Position numbers and translations under genes: made by a program
NCBI GenBank assembly: GCA_030427445.1
Contig: JAUIBQ010000005.1
Location: forward strand, 1 to 59,905
Direction of reading: 5' to 3'
DNA: 59,905 nt
Origin: a bacterium
GTDB lineage: Bacteria; Patescibacteriota; Saccharimonadia; Saccharimonadales; SZUA-47
The notes under the pieces: model-generated
What the model was told of the DNA's origin: nothing
The model's input: the letters and a program-made list of their open reading frames with translations, nothing else
Databases searched by the model: none
Shown: in pieces, positions 10,671 through 21,900 of the stretch
How positions within the stretch are numbered: the first letter of the stretch is position 1
Layout: each line of letters opens with the position of its first letter

Positions 10671-10843
10671 GAATACTTTCTTTATATTTGATGTGAATAA
10701 AGAATACTCAACGAATACCACGTAATCATCGTTTTATTTGCAACGGTCTAAGGTGTTGTCAGATCATTTTTTCTAGTAGTATTAGAACAATATCGAGGTG
10801 TTAGAAATTTGTTTATACAAAATTTACAACGATTTTGTAAGGG

Positions 10844-11953
10844 TTATTTGTGTGAGACTGCTTTTGCAATCGTGTTTATCATGCTGCTTCGGAAGTTTGT
10901 GATAGAAAAACGCTCTGCATTTTCTAGGAGTGCTTGGCGGTTGTAGAGCTTGTAGTTAAGGGACTTCATGGCAGAAGTAAGGGACTCGATGGATTGTTTT
11001 TCAAAGAATTCTCCAGTCACACCTTCTTCCACGATATCCAGAGCTCCACCAGCTCGATATGCGAGTACGGGCACTCCTGCGGCTTGTGCTTCTGCTGCGA
11101 CGATACCGAAGTCTTCAACATTGGGGAAGAGGAAAAACTCGGCCTTTGCTAATGTTTTTACGAGTTTATCGTGTTCAAGACGTCCAGGAAATGAAATAGT
11201 TGGGCCGGCCATCGCTTTAAGTCGTGGTGTCTCAGGACCAGAGCCAACAACTGTCAGTGGAACTTGGAGTTCATTGCATGCTTTGATGGCTAAGTCGAAG
11301 CGTTTGTGAGCAACGTGTCGGCCATAGACGATAAAACCTGAGCGTTTTTCCTCTGGCTTTGCGTGGAAAGCCTCAGTATCCACTGGAGGGAAAACGACGT
11401 CTGCGTCTTTTTTGTAGTATTTTTTAATATCATTTTTGATATGTGTAGAGTTGGCGATGAAATAATCAACATGTTGAGCTGCTTTAAAGTCCGATTTCCT
11501 CAGTGGCTTGAATAGCAATTTAAGTCCTACTCGAACTATTGGGTCGAATGCTCCGAACCCTGGGCGGTTCATATACTCATCATATTTTGCCCATAGGTAG
11601 TGAGGGGGTGTATGACAGTAGTTGATATGGATCTGCTCAGATCGGCGCTTTTTGACTTGCTTTGCGTGGCCTGAACCGCTAGAGCTTATGATGATGTCGT
11701 ACTCTGAGAGATTGAGGGATTTAAACCACCAGATTTGCAGGACAGACGTGAAGCGTCGGAGTTTATTAAATGGCCATTTTTGCAAATAGCCAGTGACGAC
11801 CATGTTATCTAACTTTTTACGCCATTCGTCAGAGCAGTAACTCGTGTAGATTGGTGCTTCTGGGTAGAGGACGTGGAGCTGCTCAACGACTTTTTCTGCA
11901 CCACCGCCATACAACCAATCGTGTATGATGACGACGTTGCTAGTCGTTTTCAT
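10844..11953 (-). CDS. glycosyltransferase family 4
   Basis: 'GGAEKVVEQL', 'YGRHVAHKRFDLAIKA', 'FGIVAAEAQAAGVPVLAYRAGGALDIV'. Confidence 0.9.
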   Translation of the reverse strand: MKTTSNVVIIHDWLYGGGAEKVVEQLHVLYPEAPIYTSYCSDEWRKKLDNMVVTGYLQKWPFNKLRRFTSVLQIWWFKSLNLSEYDIIISSSGSGHAKQVKKRRSEQIHINYCHTPPHYLWAKYDEYMNRPGFGAFDPIVRVGLKLLFKPLRKSDFKAAQHVDYFIANSTHIKNDIKKYYKKDADVVFPPVDTEAFHAKPEEKRSGFIVYGRHVAHKRFDLAIKACNELQVPLTVVGSGPETPRLKAMAGPTISFPGRLEHDKLVKTLAKAEFFLFPNVEDFGIVAAEAQAAGVPVLAYRAGGALDIVEEGVTGEFFEKQSIESLTSAMKSLNYKLYNRQALLENAERFSITNFRSSMINTIAKAVSHK

Positions 11954-13385
11954 TGCTGAAAATCCTGTTTAGTACTTGTGCGAATGTTTTGCCGAGGATA
12001 ATGACGTCGAGCAAGAAGCTCCAGTTTTGTGCGTAGTACATGTCCAGACGGCGGCGCTCTTCAAAGTCTATGTTCTTACGACCTGAGACAACTGCCAGCC
12101 CTGTGATGCCAGGCTTTACACTCAATATGACGTTCTTCTTTTTGTAATAATCCATCTCCTCGGGTACGAGCGGGCGAGGACCGACGAGCGACAAGTCACC
12201 CTTAAGCACATTAAAAAGCTGAGGCAATTCATCGAGTGATGTTTTGCGCAGGAATTTACCAATTTTACTCACGCGAGGATCGTTATCAAGTCGGTCTCCG
12301 TTCGCTCGGTATTCTTTGGCTAGCTCTGGTTTGCCAAGCTTTGTAAATGCTTCTTCTGGCGTAAGTCCGCTTAGTCCATTTACATGAGTTCTGAACTTAA
12401 ATAGTTTTATCTTCGAGTTGTAGCGTGACAGTCTGGTTTGCCTAAATACAGCTTTGCCGTCTCCAATAATTGTAATCATAAGCCATATCAACGCTAGGAA
12501 AGGTAACGCGAATATCGTGACGATTACCCCTACCGAGAAATCAAACAAACGTTTAAAGATTCTACCCCAGCCTGTAAGCGGTGTTTGGTGCACGCTAATT
12601 GTTGGGATGTTTTGGAAGAGTTCAACTTCAAGGTTTCCAACAAACAATTTACTATTGCCGGGTACGAAACGGTAGCCAATATGGTTTGTCTGAGCGAAAG
12701 TGAGTATCTCGTCGTTTTTCTGCTCATCGGAGTAAAGTTCAGTTTGAATAATGGCATGGATGGATGGTGTGTGGAGTGTTTCGATAGCTTGCTCAAACGT
12801 TGCGAAATGCTTGTTATCAGAAAGATGTTCTACGGTAGTTCGGCGATTTGCAACTACACCGACGACTTTGTAACCTCCACTTTGATTTTGGAGATTGAGC
12901 AAAAGTTCATCTGTAATATTTGTGTTACCGACAACAAGGAGATTTGTAACACCACGGCCTGCACGGTATCTGAAACGGAAAATGATACGAATCAGCGTGC
13001 GGAAGAATAGTGTAAGAATAAATGAGAGTGCGAGGCCGTAGACGACCACTAGTCGAGCTGGGAAAATTGCACGGTCGAGAATGTACTCAGCAGAAATCAA
13101 AAACTGAATACCAATAACTGAACCGACAAGCAGTAATGCTGCTTCACGGATGCGGTTATCAAAGTTACTGGTGCGATATAGGCCAAGCAGCGCAAAGATG
13201 AAAATCCACACACCCAAGAGTAGAGCGATGATAAGGGCATACTCATTTGCAGCGACGGTCTCAACGAGTGAGCGATCGTCGATTTTCACTCGGATAATGT
13301 ATGCTCCAATAAATGAAAGAAGTAGGGCGGTAAAGTCACTTATGAGAAGAGTGATGTTGTAGAGTAAAGAGTTAGCGCGTTTCAT
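11940..13385 (-). CDS. polyprenyl glycosylphosphotransferase (exopolysaccharide-initiating sugar transferase)
   Basis: N-terminal TM helices; C-term 'KRLFDFSVGVIVTIFALPFLALIWL', 'GKFLRKTSLDELPQLFNVLKGDLSLVGPRPLVPEE'. Confidence 0.93.
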   Translation of the reverse strand: MKRANSLLYNITLLISDFTALLLSFIGAYIIRVKIDDRSLVETVAANEYALIIALLLGVWIFIFALLGLYRTSNFDNRIREAALLLVGSVIGIQFLISAEYILDRAIFPARLVVVYGLALSFILTLFFRTLIRIIFRFRYRAGRGVTNLLVVGNTNITDELLLNLQNQSGGYKVVGVVANRRTTVEHLSDNKHFATFEQAIETLHTPSIHAIIQTELYSDEQKNDEILTFAQTNHIGYRFVPGNSKLFVGNLEVELFQNIPTISVHQTPLTGWGRIFKRLFDFSVGVIVTIFALPFLALIWLMITIIGDGKAVFRQTRLSRYNSKIKLFKFRTHVNGLSGLTPEEAFTKLGKPELAKEYRANGDRLDNDPRVSKIGKFLRKTSLDELPQLFNVLKGDLSLVGPRPLVPEEMDYYKKKNVILSVKPGITGLAVVSGRKNIDFEERRRLDMYYAQNWSFLLDVIILGKTFAQVLNRIFSNEND

Positions 13386-13492
13386 CGTGTTGAGGTCTAT
13401 TTTAACAGATTGCTTGCTTAGGAATTAGACTATTCCCTTTTAGTGTTTGCTTTTTGTTCGAGGGAGGGGTAGACTAACCATAAGCAAAAAAT

Positions 13493-13960
13493 ATGAAAAT
13501 TACTAAAAAAAACAAAAAATTACTTATCCAGTTCGCGGAATATATGGTTAGTGGCGGAGTCTGGTTTTGGTCTGGTTATGTATTAATTATTCTACTTGAT
13601 GAGCCACTAGGCTTGTTTTGGGCAAACCTGATTGGAAATGCAGTCGGTATCACACTTAACTTTACTATAAATCGACTGTGGGTATTTAATACGAAGCGGC
13701 CTGAAGAGCTTCATGAAACTGCGGGTCGATACATTGTCTACACAGCACTTAACGCGTTCTTGCTTAACTATTTGATTTTGTACGCGCTTGAAGAATACGT
13801 GGGATTGGGTCCGGAGATAGGACAGTTTATCGCGAGTGGATTCTTCACGATTTGGAACTATTTCTGGTACAAGGTATGGGTGTTCAAGGGCAAGCCAAAA
13901 CCTAAAGGGAAAATTGTACGAAGAGATAAGGCTAAGCGCAAAAGAAAGGCAAAACGATGA
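13493..13960 (+). CDS. GtrA family membrane protein
   Basis: 'FAEYMVSGGVWFWSGYVL', 'NAVGITLNFTINRLWVF', 'FFTIWNYFWYKVWVF'. Confidence 0.85.
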   Translation: MKITKKNKKLLIQFAEYMVSGGVWFWSGYVLIILLDEPLGLFWANLIGNAVGITLNFTINRLWVFNTKRPEELHETAGRYIVYTALNAFLLNYLILYALEEYVGLGPEIGQFIASGFFTIWNYFWYKVWVFKGKPKPKGKIVRRDKAKRKRKAKR

Positions 13961-14388
13961 GCGAGTCAAAAAAACGACCAACAAAGAAACAATACGAACT
14001 ACTTTCGTTTATAGATGAGTTCATCAAAGAGCACGGCTATAGCCCGAGTTATCGAGAGATCATGCGCGGATGTAATTACACATCAGTTGCGACTGTTGCA
14101 CTGCATGTCGGAAACCTAGTTAAGCGTGGTCATATAGTCAAGAAAGATAACTCCGCACGCTCGCTTGAAGTCGTGAAAAGCGATGAAACTGCGCAGAATA
14201 TCGTGCAAAAAGAAGTTGACCACGCCAAGAAGCTTGTTGAAGAGATTGAGAAGCGATTGAAGCAGTTCGAGCAAGAAGCTTCTCAGGAAGTGTTGGATGA
14301 AGTCTATGTGCTAGTCGGAGCTCTGAAGGTGCTCGGTCATGACGACCACGCATACGAGTTCGCGACGGAGCTACATAAACTAAAGTAA
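13957..14388 (+). CDS. LexA-type winged-helix DNA-binding protein without S24 protease domain
   Basis: 'PTKKQYELLSFIDEFIKEHGYSPSYREIMRGCNYTSVATVALHVGNLVKRGHI' then coiled-coil; no Ser/Lys protease region. Confidence 0.75.
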   Translation: MSESKKRPTKKQYELLSFIDEFIKEHGYSPSYREIMRGCNYTSVATVALHVGNLVKRGHIVKKDNSARSLEVVKSDETAQNIVQKEVDHAKKLVEEIEKRLKQFEQEASQEVLDEVYVLVGALKVLGHDDHAYEFATELHKLK

Positions 14389-14403
14389 GTAATAGAAGTA
14401 TAC

Positions 14404-14880
14404 TTACTGGCAATTGGCGATTGAGCTAAATTGTGTTGAGCCTGAAGGCCAAGAACTTAGAAAGAAACCATTTAGCCGGTAGTAATGTGCTGAATCCCAA
14501 ATTAAGTAATCGTTATGGATTTGTGACGCATATGCTTGTCCCGATTTCCATTGGCCATTATCTGCTGGTCCAGCAGTCAACTGTCCTACGGAGCCAACTC
14601 CTGGGCGGTAAATGCTAGAGTTGAATCGAACACTGGTGTAAGTTACTGAGCTAGTTGGTGAATTTGATAAGAGTGCTACTCGGACATCCCATAGTGGGCC
14701 AAATCCTGAGTTTACGTATTTTTTACATATAAGCGTCAAGCCGGCATGTGAGTCATTTAGTGTCGTCCAGCCTGCTATTGCAGAGGTTTTACTTTGATAA
14801 ATAAGTAACGAAGATGCCATCATTAATAGACTGACTACGATAAACAGTACACCTTTATTTAGTTTATATGCTGCGTGCAT
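14404..14880 (-). CDS. hypothetical secreted or membrane-anchored protein
   Basis: N-terminal hydrophobic segment 'GVLFIVVSLLMMASSLLIY'. Confidence 0.55.
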   Translation of the reverse strand: MHAAYKLNKGVLFIVVSLLMMASSLLIYQSKTSAIAGWTTLNDSHAGLTLICKKYVNSGFGPLWDVRVALLSNSPTSSVTYTSVRFNSSIYRPGVGSVGQLTAGPADNGQWKSGQAYASQIHNDYLIWDSAHYYRLNGFFLSSWPSGSTQFSSIANCQ

Positions 14881-14998
14881 TATGCCTCCTCTTTTAATAT
14901 CCTTACACTTACTTTATAAAAATTGTAATTCTGTAACCGTGATGTTTGTTACATAATCAATAATTCTGCTATTCTCAGACAATAAATAGGGGTAAAAG

Positions 14999-15712
14999 TT
15001 GAAGAGAGAAATTATGCGGAAGAGAAGAGTGGTTGCCTTTTTTGTGCTTGCTATCGTGTTTTTGTTGAGTGTGTTTGCCTCAAATCCTGCTCCAGTTGAA
15101 AGCCCTGTTAAACAGGAGATAAACGATGTATTGGCTGCACAAAGTGAATTGGCGAGTGATGTTCTTGATAGTTTGGAAGTAAAGGGTAGAGCGCCGAAGA
15201 CAGGGTATTCACGCGGTCAGTTTACTGACGGCTGGGCGACGATTGATGGTTGTGATGTGAGGAATCGAATTCTGAGTGCTCAGCTTATGCAAATCGAGAT
15301 AGATGAAGATGAGTGTTCTGTGCTAGCCGGTGTTCTCGATGACCCGTATTCAGGTAATCAACAGGTTTTTATCCGTGGGGAGATGACGAGCTCCAAAGTG
15401 CAGATAGACCATGTCGTCGCACTGAGCGATGCGTGGCAGAAAGGTGCACAGGAAATAACTGATTTAGAGCGACTGGCATTTGCTAATGATTCTCTTAATC
15501 TTTTAGCAGTGAACGGTCCACTTAACCAACAGAAAGGCGACTCAGATGCTGCGAGCTGGTTGCCACCCAACACTTCGTTTCGGTGTCAGTATGTTGCACG
15601 ACAGATTGCTGTGAAAGCGAAGTATCACCTTTGGGTAACAGACGCCGAGCAAGCAAGTATGAGACGAGTGTTAAACAATTGTCCGGAGCAAGTATTGCCA
15701 TATGCTGAGTGA
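14999..15712 (+). CDS. secreted HNH-type nuclease (DUF1524-like)
   Basis: Signal/TM N-term; 'QIDHVVALSDAWQKGA', 'NDSLNLLAVNGPLNQQKGDSDAASWLPPN' HNH-like core. Confidence 0.8.
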   Translation: MKREIMRKRRVVAFFVLAIVFLLSVFASNPAPVESPVKQEINDVLAAQSELASDVLDSLEVKGRAPKTGYSRGQFTDGWATIDGCDVRNRILSAQLMQIEIDEDECSVLAGVLDDPYSGNQQVFIRGEMTSSKVQIDHVVALSDAWQKGAQEITDLERLAFANDSLNLLAVNGPLNQQKGDSDAASWLPPNTSFRCQYVARQIAVKAKYHLWVTDAEQASMRRVLNNCPEQVLPYAE

Positions 15713-17168
15713 GTTTCTTGAGAAGAAGCTTCACATTTCTTGGGTTATAACATTTGGTGCACTCGCGTTTCTTTTCGGTGTGATACTTTCTCTTGTATTT
15801 AGCGGGTTTGGATCAGTTGAGTGGCTGGTAATATCACTTTGCTTGCTGGGTATTTCACTCATAAAACCAACAATACTAAAAATAGTATCTGTAGTTTTGG
15901 GTGGATTATTGTTTGGACTTTACCGAGGTGGCGTAGAACTTGAAGTTCGTAGCGGATTAGACATATATTTTAATGAAACGGTCATCATAGAAGGGTTTGT
16001 GTCAGATGATCCAACTATCGCGCTTGATGGGGACACGAGACTTGTAGTGGATGTCGTGAGTATAGATGATGAACAAGTGCCTGCAGAGCTATGGGTGTCC
16101 GTACCTCAAACTTCTACAGAGTTACCCGATGTGAAACGCTCCGATACGATACGATTTCAAGGGAGAATCGAACCTGGATTCGGTACATTTGAAGGAGCGG
16201 TATATCGTGCTAATTTAATCGCAGTAGTGAGAACTCCTTACATCGATGTTGCACGTGATGTTCGTGATGACTTCGCTTCACATGTAAGCGAGCAGGTGAC
16301 GAGTCCAGAGAGTGACTTAGGAAACGGATTTTTGCTAGGGACTAAAACCAGGTTACCTGAAAAGCTGGATCAGGATTTGCGTATGCTAGGACTTACGCAT
16401 ATCGTCGTGGCAAGTGGATACAACCTCACTATTTTGGTGCGTCTTTCGCGTAGAGTGATGATGCGCATCTCGCGGTTTGCCGCATTTGCTGGATCTATAG
16501 GATTGGTAATTGCATTTGCTCATGTGACTGGCTGGTCGCCGAGTATGACACGAGCCGCGATGATTACGCTGCTAAGTCTCATAACTTGGTATTACGGGCG
16601 GAAGGCACATCCGTTTACGCTATTGTCGATAGTGGCAGCTGTAAGTGTATTTCTAAAGCCGAGCTATGCGTGGGGAGATATCGGATGGCTACTTTCATTC
16701 CTGTCGTTTACAGGTGTAATTATCCTTTCGCCGATGCTCCATCTTTATTTCTGGGGTAACACAGCTGGAAATACAGTGAGGCAAATACTTATCGAAACGT
16801 TTTCAGCGCAATTATTAACAGCACCATTGATAATTTTCGTGTTTGGGCAATATTCGACACTAGCACTCGTCGCTAACTTGCTGGTCTTACCATTTATCCC
16901 AATGGCTATGTTGTTTACGTTCGTTGCAGGTGTGTTTGGGTATCTGTCATTAGGATTTTTGAATACAGTTATCGCTTTCCCCGCACAAGTACTATTAACG
17001 TATATCGTGAGCGCAGTCGAGTGGCTGTCCCGGTTCCCAATAGCTAGACAAGAAGTTTCGCTTTCCGTGACAGGTTTAGTAATCGTTTATATGTCAATGA
17101 TATTGTTTATGGTATTTTTATATAAACGCACTAATCATCATTTGGGTGAGTATAACGTTATCGAGTAA
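15702..17168 (+). CDS. comEC: ComEC/Rec2-family competence protein
   Basis: 'DLRMLGLTHIVVASGYNLTIL', 'GWSPSMTRAAMITLL', 'DIGWLLSFLSFTGVIIL'; multi-TM. Confidence 0.88.
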   Translation: MLSEFLEKKLHISWVITFGALAFLFGVILSLVFSGFGSVEWLVISLCLLGISLIKPTILKIVSVVLGGLLFGLYRGGVELEVRSGLDIYFNETVIIEGFVSDDPTIALDGDTRLVVDVVSIDDEQVPAELWVSVPQTSTELPDVKRSDTIRFQGRIEPGFGTFEGAVYRANLIAVVRTPYIDVARDVRDDFASHVSEQVTSPESDLGNGFLLGTKTRLPEKLDQDLRMLGLTHIVVASGYNLTILVRLSRRVMMRISRFAAFAGSIGLVIAFAHVTGWSPSMTRAAMITLLSLITWYYGRKAHPFTLLSIVAAVSVFLKPSYAWGDIGWLLSFLSFTGVIILSPMLHLYFWGNTAGNTVRQILIETFSAQLLTAPLIIFVFGQYSTLALVANLLVLPFIPMAMLFTFVAGVFGYLSLGFLNTVIAFPAQVLLTYIVSAVEWLSRFPIARQEVSLSVTGLVIVYMSMILFMVFLYKRTNHHLGEYNVIE

Positions 17169-17179
17169 AGAAGGTAGAA

Positions 17180-18898
17180 ATGGTTAGAAGAATCACATTT
17201 TTGTCGATTGTAACTACATTTATTCTTACTTTTGTACTCACGACTCTCTCTGTCGTAGTTGTTTCTGCATCTGAAGCCGATGAAAAAACGCTCTTAATCT
17301 ACGAACTTCAAACAGGATCCCCTAGCAGTGCATCCAGTGAATTTATTTCAGTTGTAAATGCCTCTACCAAGCCGCAACGACTTAACGGTCTGTGCGTGCA
17401 TTATTCCGCAGCAACTTCTGAATCATGGGTACAGCGAGCGTGTTTTACTGATGAAGACGAGTACACACAACTATGGATTGTAGCTGGTGGTGTTGCGTAT
17501 CTAACAAGTGACGAATTCATTGCTGAAAACATCGGTTTTCTGCGAGACGCGGCACTGAGTGGTGCGATGGCTGCGAGTAGTGGAGCGGTGAAGCTCACAC
17601 AACATACTCAAGATTTAGACGTGGTCGGTTGGGGAGCGAGCAACTATTTTGAGACTGCTTCATCTAGCGTGCCATCGAATGCACAGTTATTGAGAAGAAT
17701 TGTTAATCAAACGACGCTTCAAGATACTGACGATAATAGTTTTGATTTCGTATTGATGCCGCAAGGAATCGCTGCAAGTAGCGGTGTGTTTGAGGTAGAA
17801 ATTCCAAGAGATGTGTGCGCAAATATTGAAGGTTTACAGACCGAAGTACCTGAGAGTTTTGAAGTAATTGAAGGCAGCTGCCTACAAGATATCTGTACAA
17901 ATATAGTAGGATTTCAAGAGTCAACTGAAGGGTATGAGGTCAATGGTGAAGGTCTATGTGTTGAGGTTGAGCTTGAAGGCTCCACTATCGAGATAACTGA
18001 ACTTTTGCCAAACGTGAGTGGTGCTGATGGTGGAAAAGAATTTATCGAACTACACAACCCAAACGATTTCGTAGTCAATTTAGAGGGCTACTCGCTTGTA
18101 CTCGGAAGCAAGAGTTACGTGTTATCAAGCGTCGTTCTGTCTCCTGGCGACTATATTGCACTCTATGACTCTGATTCTGGGCTGGTCTTGCCTAATACGA
18201 CCGGCGAGGAAGTTGTGCTGTTTGCTCAAAATGGTGATGAAGTGTCAAGATCTTCAACGTATACAAATGCACCAGATGACTACTCATGGATAATGATATC
18301 CGGGCAATGGCAATTTTCTAATCAACCAACTCCCGGAGGCACAAATAAAGTTTCCCTTAGTACTAGCAGTAGCGTAGGAGGCGAAGAAGCTGAAAATGTG
18401 CTAGCTGATTGTCCAGACGGTAAGTTTAGGAATCCACTCACGAATCGATGTAAAAATATCGAAAGTGCATCGAATAGTTTGGTGCCTTGCGATACAGATG
18501 AGTACAGAAACCCAGCTACAAATCGGTGCAACAAGCTTAGCTCATCAACAAGCTCTCTAAAGCCATGTGCAGCAAACCAAGAACGTAACCCCGAGACAAA
18601 TCGCTGTCGAGCAATAAGTTCAAGTGATAATTTAGAGCCTTGCGAAGAGGGTAAGGAGCGTAACCCAGAAACAAATCGCTGTCGCACCGTTGCAACACTC
18701 GCATCAGTAGATGTGGACGGCAGTGGACCAGCACTTACCGCAACAATCGTCGATGTGCCAACTCCAAATACAGGAGTAAATTGGGCGGTCATTTCTTTAG
18801 CGATAATAGGTTCGATTGCATACATTATGTATGAATGGCGAGAAGAGCTTAATAAAACGATGCTGAAAATCAGGTCTGCTGGCGTGTTCAATAAATAA
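17180..18898 (+). CDS. secreted lamin-tail-domain (LTD) protein with four Cys/RNPxTNRC repeats and C-terminal TM
   Basis: 'TIEITELLPNVSGADGGKEFIELHNPNDFVVNLEGYSLV' LTD; 4x 'C..x..RNPxTNRC'; C-term TM. Confidence 0.8.
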   Translation: MVRRITFLSIVTTFILTFVLTTLSVVVVSASEADEKTLLIYELQTGSPSSASSEFISVVNASTKPQRLNGLCVHYSAATSESWVQRACFTDEDEYTQLWIVAGGVAYLTSDEFIAENIGFLRDAALSGAMAASSGAVKLTQHTQDLDVVGWGASNYFETASSSVPSNAQLLRRIVNQTTLQDTDDNSFDFVLMPQGIAASSGVFEVEIPRDVCANIEGLQTEVPESFEVIEGSCLQDICTNIVGFQESTEGYEVNGEGLCVEVELEGSTIEITELLPNVSGADGGKEFIELHNPNDFVVNLEGYSLVLGSKSYVLSSVVLSPGDYIALYDSDSGLVLPNTTGEEVVLFAQNGDEVSRSSTYTNAPDDYSWIMISGQWQFSNQPTPGGTNKVSLSTSSSVGGEEAENVLADCPDGKFRNPLTNRCKNIESASNSLVPCDTDEYRNPATNRCNKLSSSTSSLKPCAANQERNPETNRCRAISSSDNLEPCEEGKERNPETNRCRTVATLASVDVDGSGPALTATIVDVPTPNTGVNWAVISLAIIGSIAYIMYEWREELNKTMLKIRSAGVFNK

Positions 18899-18964
18899 AT
18901 GCAAAAAAAGCTTGTGTTTTGAATAAAACAGCATTATGATGCTGGCAGAGAGTCAAGACTTAAC

Positions 18965-21900
18965 ATGAAACTATTTAAGAAACGTAACAAAACGTTTAGT
19001 AAGAAATTTTTTAATACTAAAAAAGCACTCATATTTGTGGGGCTTTTTGCACTTATCGGAGTAGGCTTCATTTTTAATAGTTTAGCAGCAACAAGCTTGA
19101 CGATTGATTCAAGTCTGCCCGTACCGCAAAATGTACGAGCATTTCCAGATGATAAAAATATTATTGTTACTTGGGACAATATGCAGCACCCAAATGTCAA
19201 TACTCGAGTAGTTGGGTACTACATTACGTATAGAGAAAAAGGAACGAGCGAGTGGAAAGTAGCTCAACAGCAGGTAAATCGAGACACAAAATATAACATC
19301 GATTATCAAACTGCCGTGCAGCTGCAACCACTAAAAAATGGCACGCAGTATGAGATTCGTGTTCAAAGTGTCAGTGGTACAGCGCAATCTTATAGAAACG
19401 GCACATATTCTGCTCATCCAAATGATTCAAGTACTTTTTATAGGGGAGATGGACGTGTCTCTAATGTAAGTAACACAATAACTTCAACTCCTAGCAGTGC
19501 TCGTGTCGATGACATGAGAAACCGTTTAACAGGATTTTTTGATGATTTCGAGCGTCCTGCTGGTCCTTTTGATGAGTTGAAATGGAATAATGCTACGACA
19601 GCATGTATCGTTCCAGGGACAGCCGCAGCATTTCTCAATGACCAGTTCCATACCCACAATCAAATCCGCTCATTATGTGATCGCGCAGGCATGGCGTCAC
19701 GTCCTCGTGCAACATTCGATATCTCAAATGCAACTGAGTCAAACCCAGCTATCATACAGTTCGATATAGATGGTGCAAGTCAGCCTCGAGATACATGGTA
19801 TCTAGATTTTATACCTTTGAGCGCTCGACCTCAGACGAACTTACCTATAGATATAACTTCTCATAATGATCTGTTTGATGGTGATTCTGAGGATCCGGGT
19901 AATATGGTACGTATCAATGCGAAGTTAGACGATGTTGATTTTACTTATTACCAGCCAAATCGTTCACCTGGAGGCTTGAGTGATGCTAGTCAGAGTGGAC
20001 TCCCTTCTCCGAGCATGCGAAGCCCACTTCCAGTACCTGATCTCCCGCCTACAGCGATACCAAATGTTAGGAATCATTGGCTGATAGAGGTAACTCCAAC
20101 ACGAATGAGAGTGATAATTAATGGTCAGGTCGTGGCTACGAAAGCGTTGCCAACTGCATTCACTTCTCAGAAGAAATTCACCTTGCATAGTACGATATTT
20201 TCGTACAACACAGGAAAGCAGTATTACCAAGTTACTCCGTTTGTTCAACTCTTCCACTGGGATAATTTTGGATTTAGCGGCCCTGCACCAACTGAAGTTA
20301 TACACAACTATTTAGAAGGTGGTCCGAGTGGTGATACGCCAGTCTTTTCTACGACATACGACACAAATAAATCTATACCTGAAAAATCTAGAACTACAGT
20401 CATCCCAATACCTGACAACATTGGAAATTTGAAGAACGGCAAGGCTCGACTGTACTTCACGATGCAAGATTTATCGAACCTAAGCTACGATCCATATAAC
20501 TGGTCTAGTAGCCAAAATATTGTAGTGAACGGTAAATCATATGCATTCCCTGACCCACGTCTAAACATGAATAATCCTAAGCCATATCCGCCAAGCAACT
20601 TTGACGGTATCGTAGGTGGTTATGTACCCATGTCGACGGCGATTGAGATTAATCAAGCCGACCTTATCAAAGGCGATAATACCGTTCGTTTCAATTTAGG
20701 AAATTCTAGTGTGCTAAACGTGCACTTGGAGTTGCCGTATGACACGTCAAATCCAAATATACCAAACTACACACAGCCTCTAGAGGTGTTCGGTAGCAAG
20801 TACTCCGAAATTGTAAGACCACCACTTACAGTATGTGATAAGTACTGGTTTATTGAGCGTGATCTCGGCTTACCTTATGAAGTAGGGAAAAATAATCTCG
20901 ATGTGACCAAGGGGTGTGCGATGCTTAACGGACACTCGAACACTACTCCTGATCCAGGGGAGGAGCACGACCCAACTCCAACAAATGCTTCACCGACAGG
21001 AACACTAAACACGTCTGTTTCAAGTGCAACTGCTCCAGCTAGCTACACAGTTATTGCGAATGGTAGTGATTCAGACGGCTCGGTATCAAAAATTGAGATT
21101 AGAGAGAATGGTGCATCGGTACGGACATGTAACAACGCTACATCTTGCTCGTTTAACGCGAGCAATAAACAAACTGCAACATATTCTTACAACGCAGTCA
21201 TTACTGATGACGATGGTGCAACCACAACTACTAGCACGAGGACTGTAACCGTCTCAGCTCCGACGCCGCCACCTACGTCAAATAGATTCCAAACACTGCC
21301 GGTAAATGCAAGCTTGCCTAGTGATGCAGAATGCTCATCACGAGTCCGCAGCGTGGCAGAGATTAGACCAGCAAACGCCGTACCGAACAGTACAAGAGGT
21401 GTTGGCGGTAACTACATTAACCAGCGTGTGACTGGAAACTATACCGGTACAACAGATGAAATCATCCAGTGGGCTGCATGTAAATGGGGTATGGATGAGG
21501 ATATCCTACGTGCGCAGATGGTCCAGGAATCATACTGGCATCAATCAGCTATTGGAGACTTCACGAATCAAGGACAAAGCTATTGTTCTCCGATTTATCC
21601 TGTTGGTTCATATTCACCTCAGTATAACGGTGACAACAATCACACAAATGAGTGCCCAGAAAGCTACGGACTATCTCAGGTTCGGTGGACGTATCACAAG
21701 TCAGGATTCTACAGCAGCACAAACGAATCACAGGCTAATCTGACGAATAATGCCATCTATTCAACAGCATACAACGTAGACTATTGGGGTTCCGTTTGGA
21801 GGACTTGCTATAACGGTGATTATGGTTGGTTAAATACAGTTGAAAAGGGCAGAGACTATGCAGCCGGAGATGAGTGGGGGTGTCTTGGTATGTGGTTCTC

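Noticed and set aside
12585-13010. 141-aa plus-strand ORF antisense to the glycosylphosphotransferase
   Set aside because: Overlaps a well-supported conserved CDS; no recognisable protein features
18322-18891. 189-aa minus-strand ORF antisense to the LTD protein gene
   Set aside because: Mirror ORF created by the repeated RNPxTNRC-coding segment; no family features, strong CDS on the opposite strand
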